Source: Rhodospirillales bacterium | Lineage (GTDB): Bacteria; Pseudomonadota; Alphaproteobacteria; TMED109 | Direction of reading: 5' to 3' | Assembly (NCBI GenBank): GCA_009839325.1 | Contig: VXPW01000077.1 | Location: 32,618 to 96,617, forward strand | DNA length: 64,000 bases | In this document: in pieces, positions 63,478 through 64,000 of the stretch | Numbering within the stretch: position 1 is the first letter of the stretch | Layout: every line of letters starts with the position of its first letter | Position numbers and translations under genes: made by a program | The notes under the pieces: model-generated | Seen by the model: the letters and a program-made list of their open reading frames with translations, nothing else | Told to the model about the DNA's origin: nothing | The model's database searches: none

Positions 63478-64000
63478 ATGGAACAATCACCCCAGCTCGG
63501 CCCGATCGGCCAGAGTGCCGGCAAACCGGCGCCCGATGTGCCTGACGGCGTGGAGCATCGCCAGATCGTCTACCGGGTGCTGTTCGTCCGACCGGCGGCC
63601 GCCCGGCGCCTGGCCGCGGTCGCCGGCGCCTGCCGGTTCGTCTGGAACGAGATGCTCGACCAACAGGCGCAGCTCCATGACATGGCGCGCATGTGCGGCG
63701 CGCCGCCGCCGGCGCCGACGTTCTTCACGCTGGGAAAGGCGTTCACACAGCTGCGCCGGGCGACGCCCTGGCTGCAGGCCATGCCGTACGCCCCGGTGCG
63801 GTACACGCTCAAGTACCAGGCCGACGCCTGGCGGCGGTTCTTCCGGGGCGAGGCCGGGCCGCCGCGGTTCAAGAAACGCGGACGCGACAGCGTGACGATC
63901 CCGCAGGACGTGCGCATCCGGGACGGCAAGCTGTGGTTCCCGAGGATCGGCTGGCTCCGGCTGCGCCGCCGCGGCGGCAACCCGTACCCGGACGCGGAGC
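63478..64000 (+). CDS. IS605 OrfB/TnpB-type protein, N-terminal part (cut by window end)
   Basis: The frame from ATG 63478 stays open to the edge (174 residues). It has the OrfB N-terminal helix-turn-helix marks: ACRFVWNEMLDQQAQ at 51-65, YTLKYQADAWRRFF at 109-122 and PRFKKRGRDSVTIPQD at 129-144. TnpB proteins are RNA-guided nucleases of IS200/IS605 elements and ancestors of Cas12. The zinc ribbon and DDE/RuvC-like residues would lie outside the window. The region is richer in GC (many GCG/CGG codons) than the FDH operon before it, which fits transfer. Confidence 0.8.
   Translation, partial: MEQSPQLGPIGQSAGKPAPDVPDGVEHRQIVYRVLFVRPAAARRLAAVAGACRFVWNEMLDQQAQLHDMARMCGAPPPAPTFFTLGKAFTQLRRATPWLQAMPYAPVRYTLKYQADAWRRFFRGEAGPPRFKKRGRDSVTIPQDVRIRDGKLWFPRIGWLRLRRRGGNPYPDAE

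Noticed and set aside
1..64000. CRISPR array or prophage
   Set aside because: No spaced direct repeats, cas, integrase or phage structural genes are visible; the only mobile-element gene is the TnpB-type frame at the right edge.

Overview
The window looks like an alphaproteobacterial chromosome segment of fairly high GC (about 60 percent or more by eye). Three gene orders point there. The first is trpE-trpG-trpD-trpC-moaC-moeA-lexA followed by gltX on the minus strand. The second is tpiA-secG-pyrG-kdsA-eno. The third is the long rpsB-tsf-pyrH-frr-uppS-cdsA-dxr-rseP-bamA-skp-lpxD-fabZ-lpxA-lpxI-lpxB string ending near gltA. LpxI-type lipid A synthesis, KdsA, BamA and Skp show a Gram-negative envelope with LPS. 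The species cannot be named from the sequence alone.

Layout. Positions 1-10.4 kb hold the end of an SDR oxidoreductase, then a minus-strand block: ppiD, trpEGDC, moaC, moeA, lexA and gltX. From 10.5 to 15.5 kb is the plus-strand block tpiA-secG-pyrG-kdsA-eno. From 15.5 to 21.3 kb is a formate dehydrogenase (FDH) maturation block: DUF4396 protein, TorD-like chaperone, DUF3306, DUF3305, a multi-cluster ferredoxin-like protein, mobB and a second moeA. From 21.5 to 26.2 kb are an NTF2-like protein and a ferric-iron ABC importer with a Fur-box-like palindrome just before the binding-protein gene. From 26.3 to 30.3 kb are tatABC, serS and an aldo/keto reductase, followed by tRNA-Ser(TGA). From 30.5 to 35.0 kb are an orphan ThDP enzyme, an exported TPR protein and glpK. 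From 35.2 to 51.5 kb is the translation, isoprenoid and envelope operon plus gloA and gltA. From 51.6 to 54.4 kb is an IorAB-type molybdenum hydroxylase. From 54.9 to 63.1 kb is the structural FDH operon: Tat-signal protein, fdhA, fdhB, a lipoprotein, fdhC, a NavAb-like ion channel, a DUF6494-like gene, fdhD and mobA. The right edge holds the start of an IS605 OrfB/TnpB-type gene of different composition.

How the parts fit. MoaC, two MoeA proteins, MobA, MobB and FdhD make, finish and deliver molybdenum cofactor. TatABC can export the folded molybdoenzymes FdhA and IorB, both of which carry twin-arginine signals. The FDH genes sit in two blocks about 34 kb apart with housekeeping genes between. 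I found no CRISPR array, no rRNA and only one convincing tRNA.

The least explained parts are the distal end of the FDH operon (channel, DUF6494-like protein and an antisense 41-residue exported or membrane peptide with a strong ribosome binding site) and several structured intergenic regions. No clearly new multi-gene system was proven by eye.
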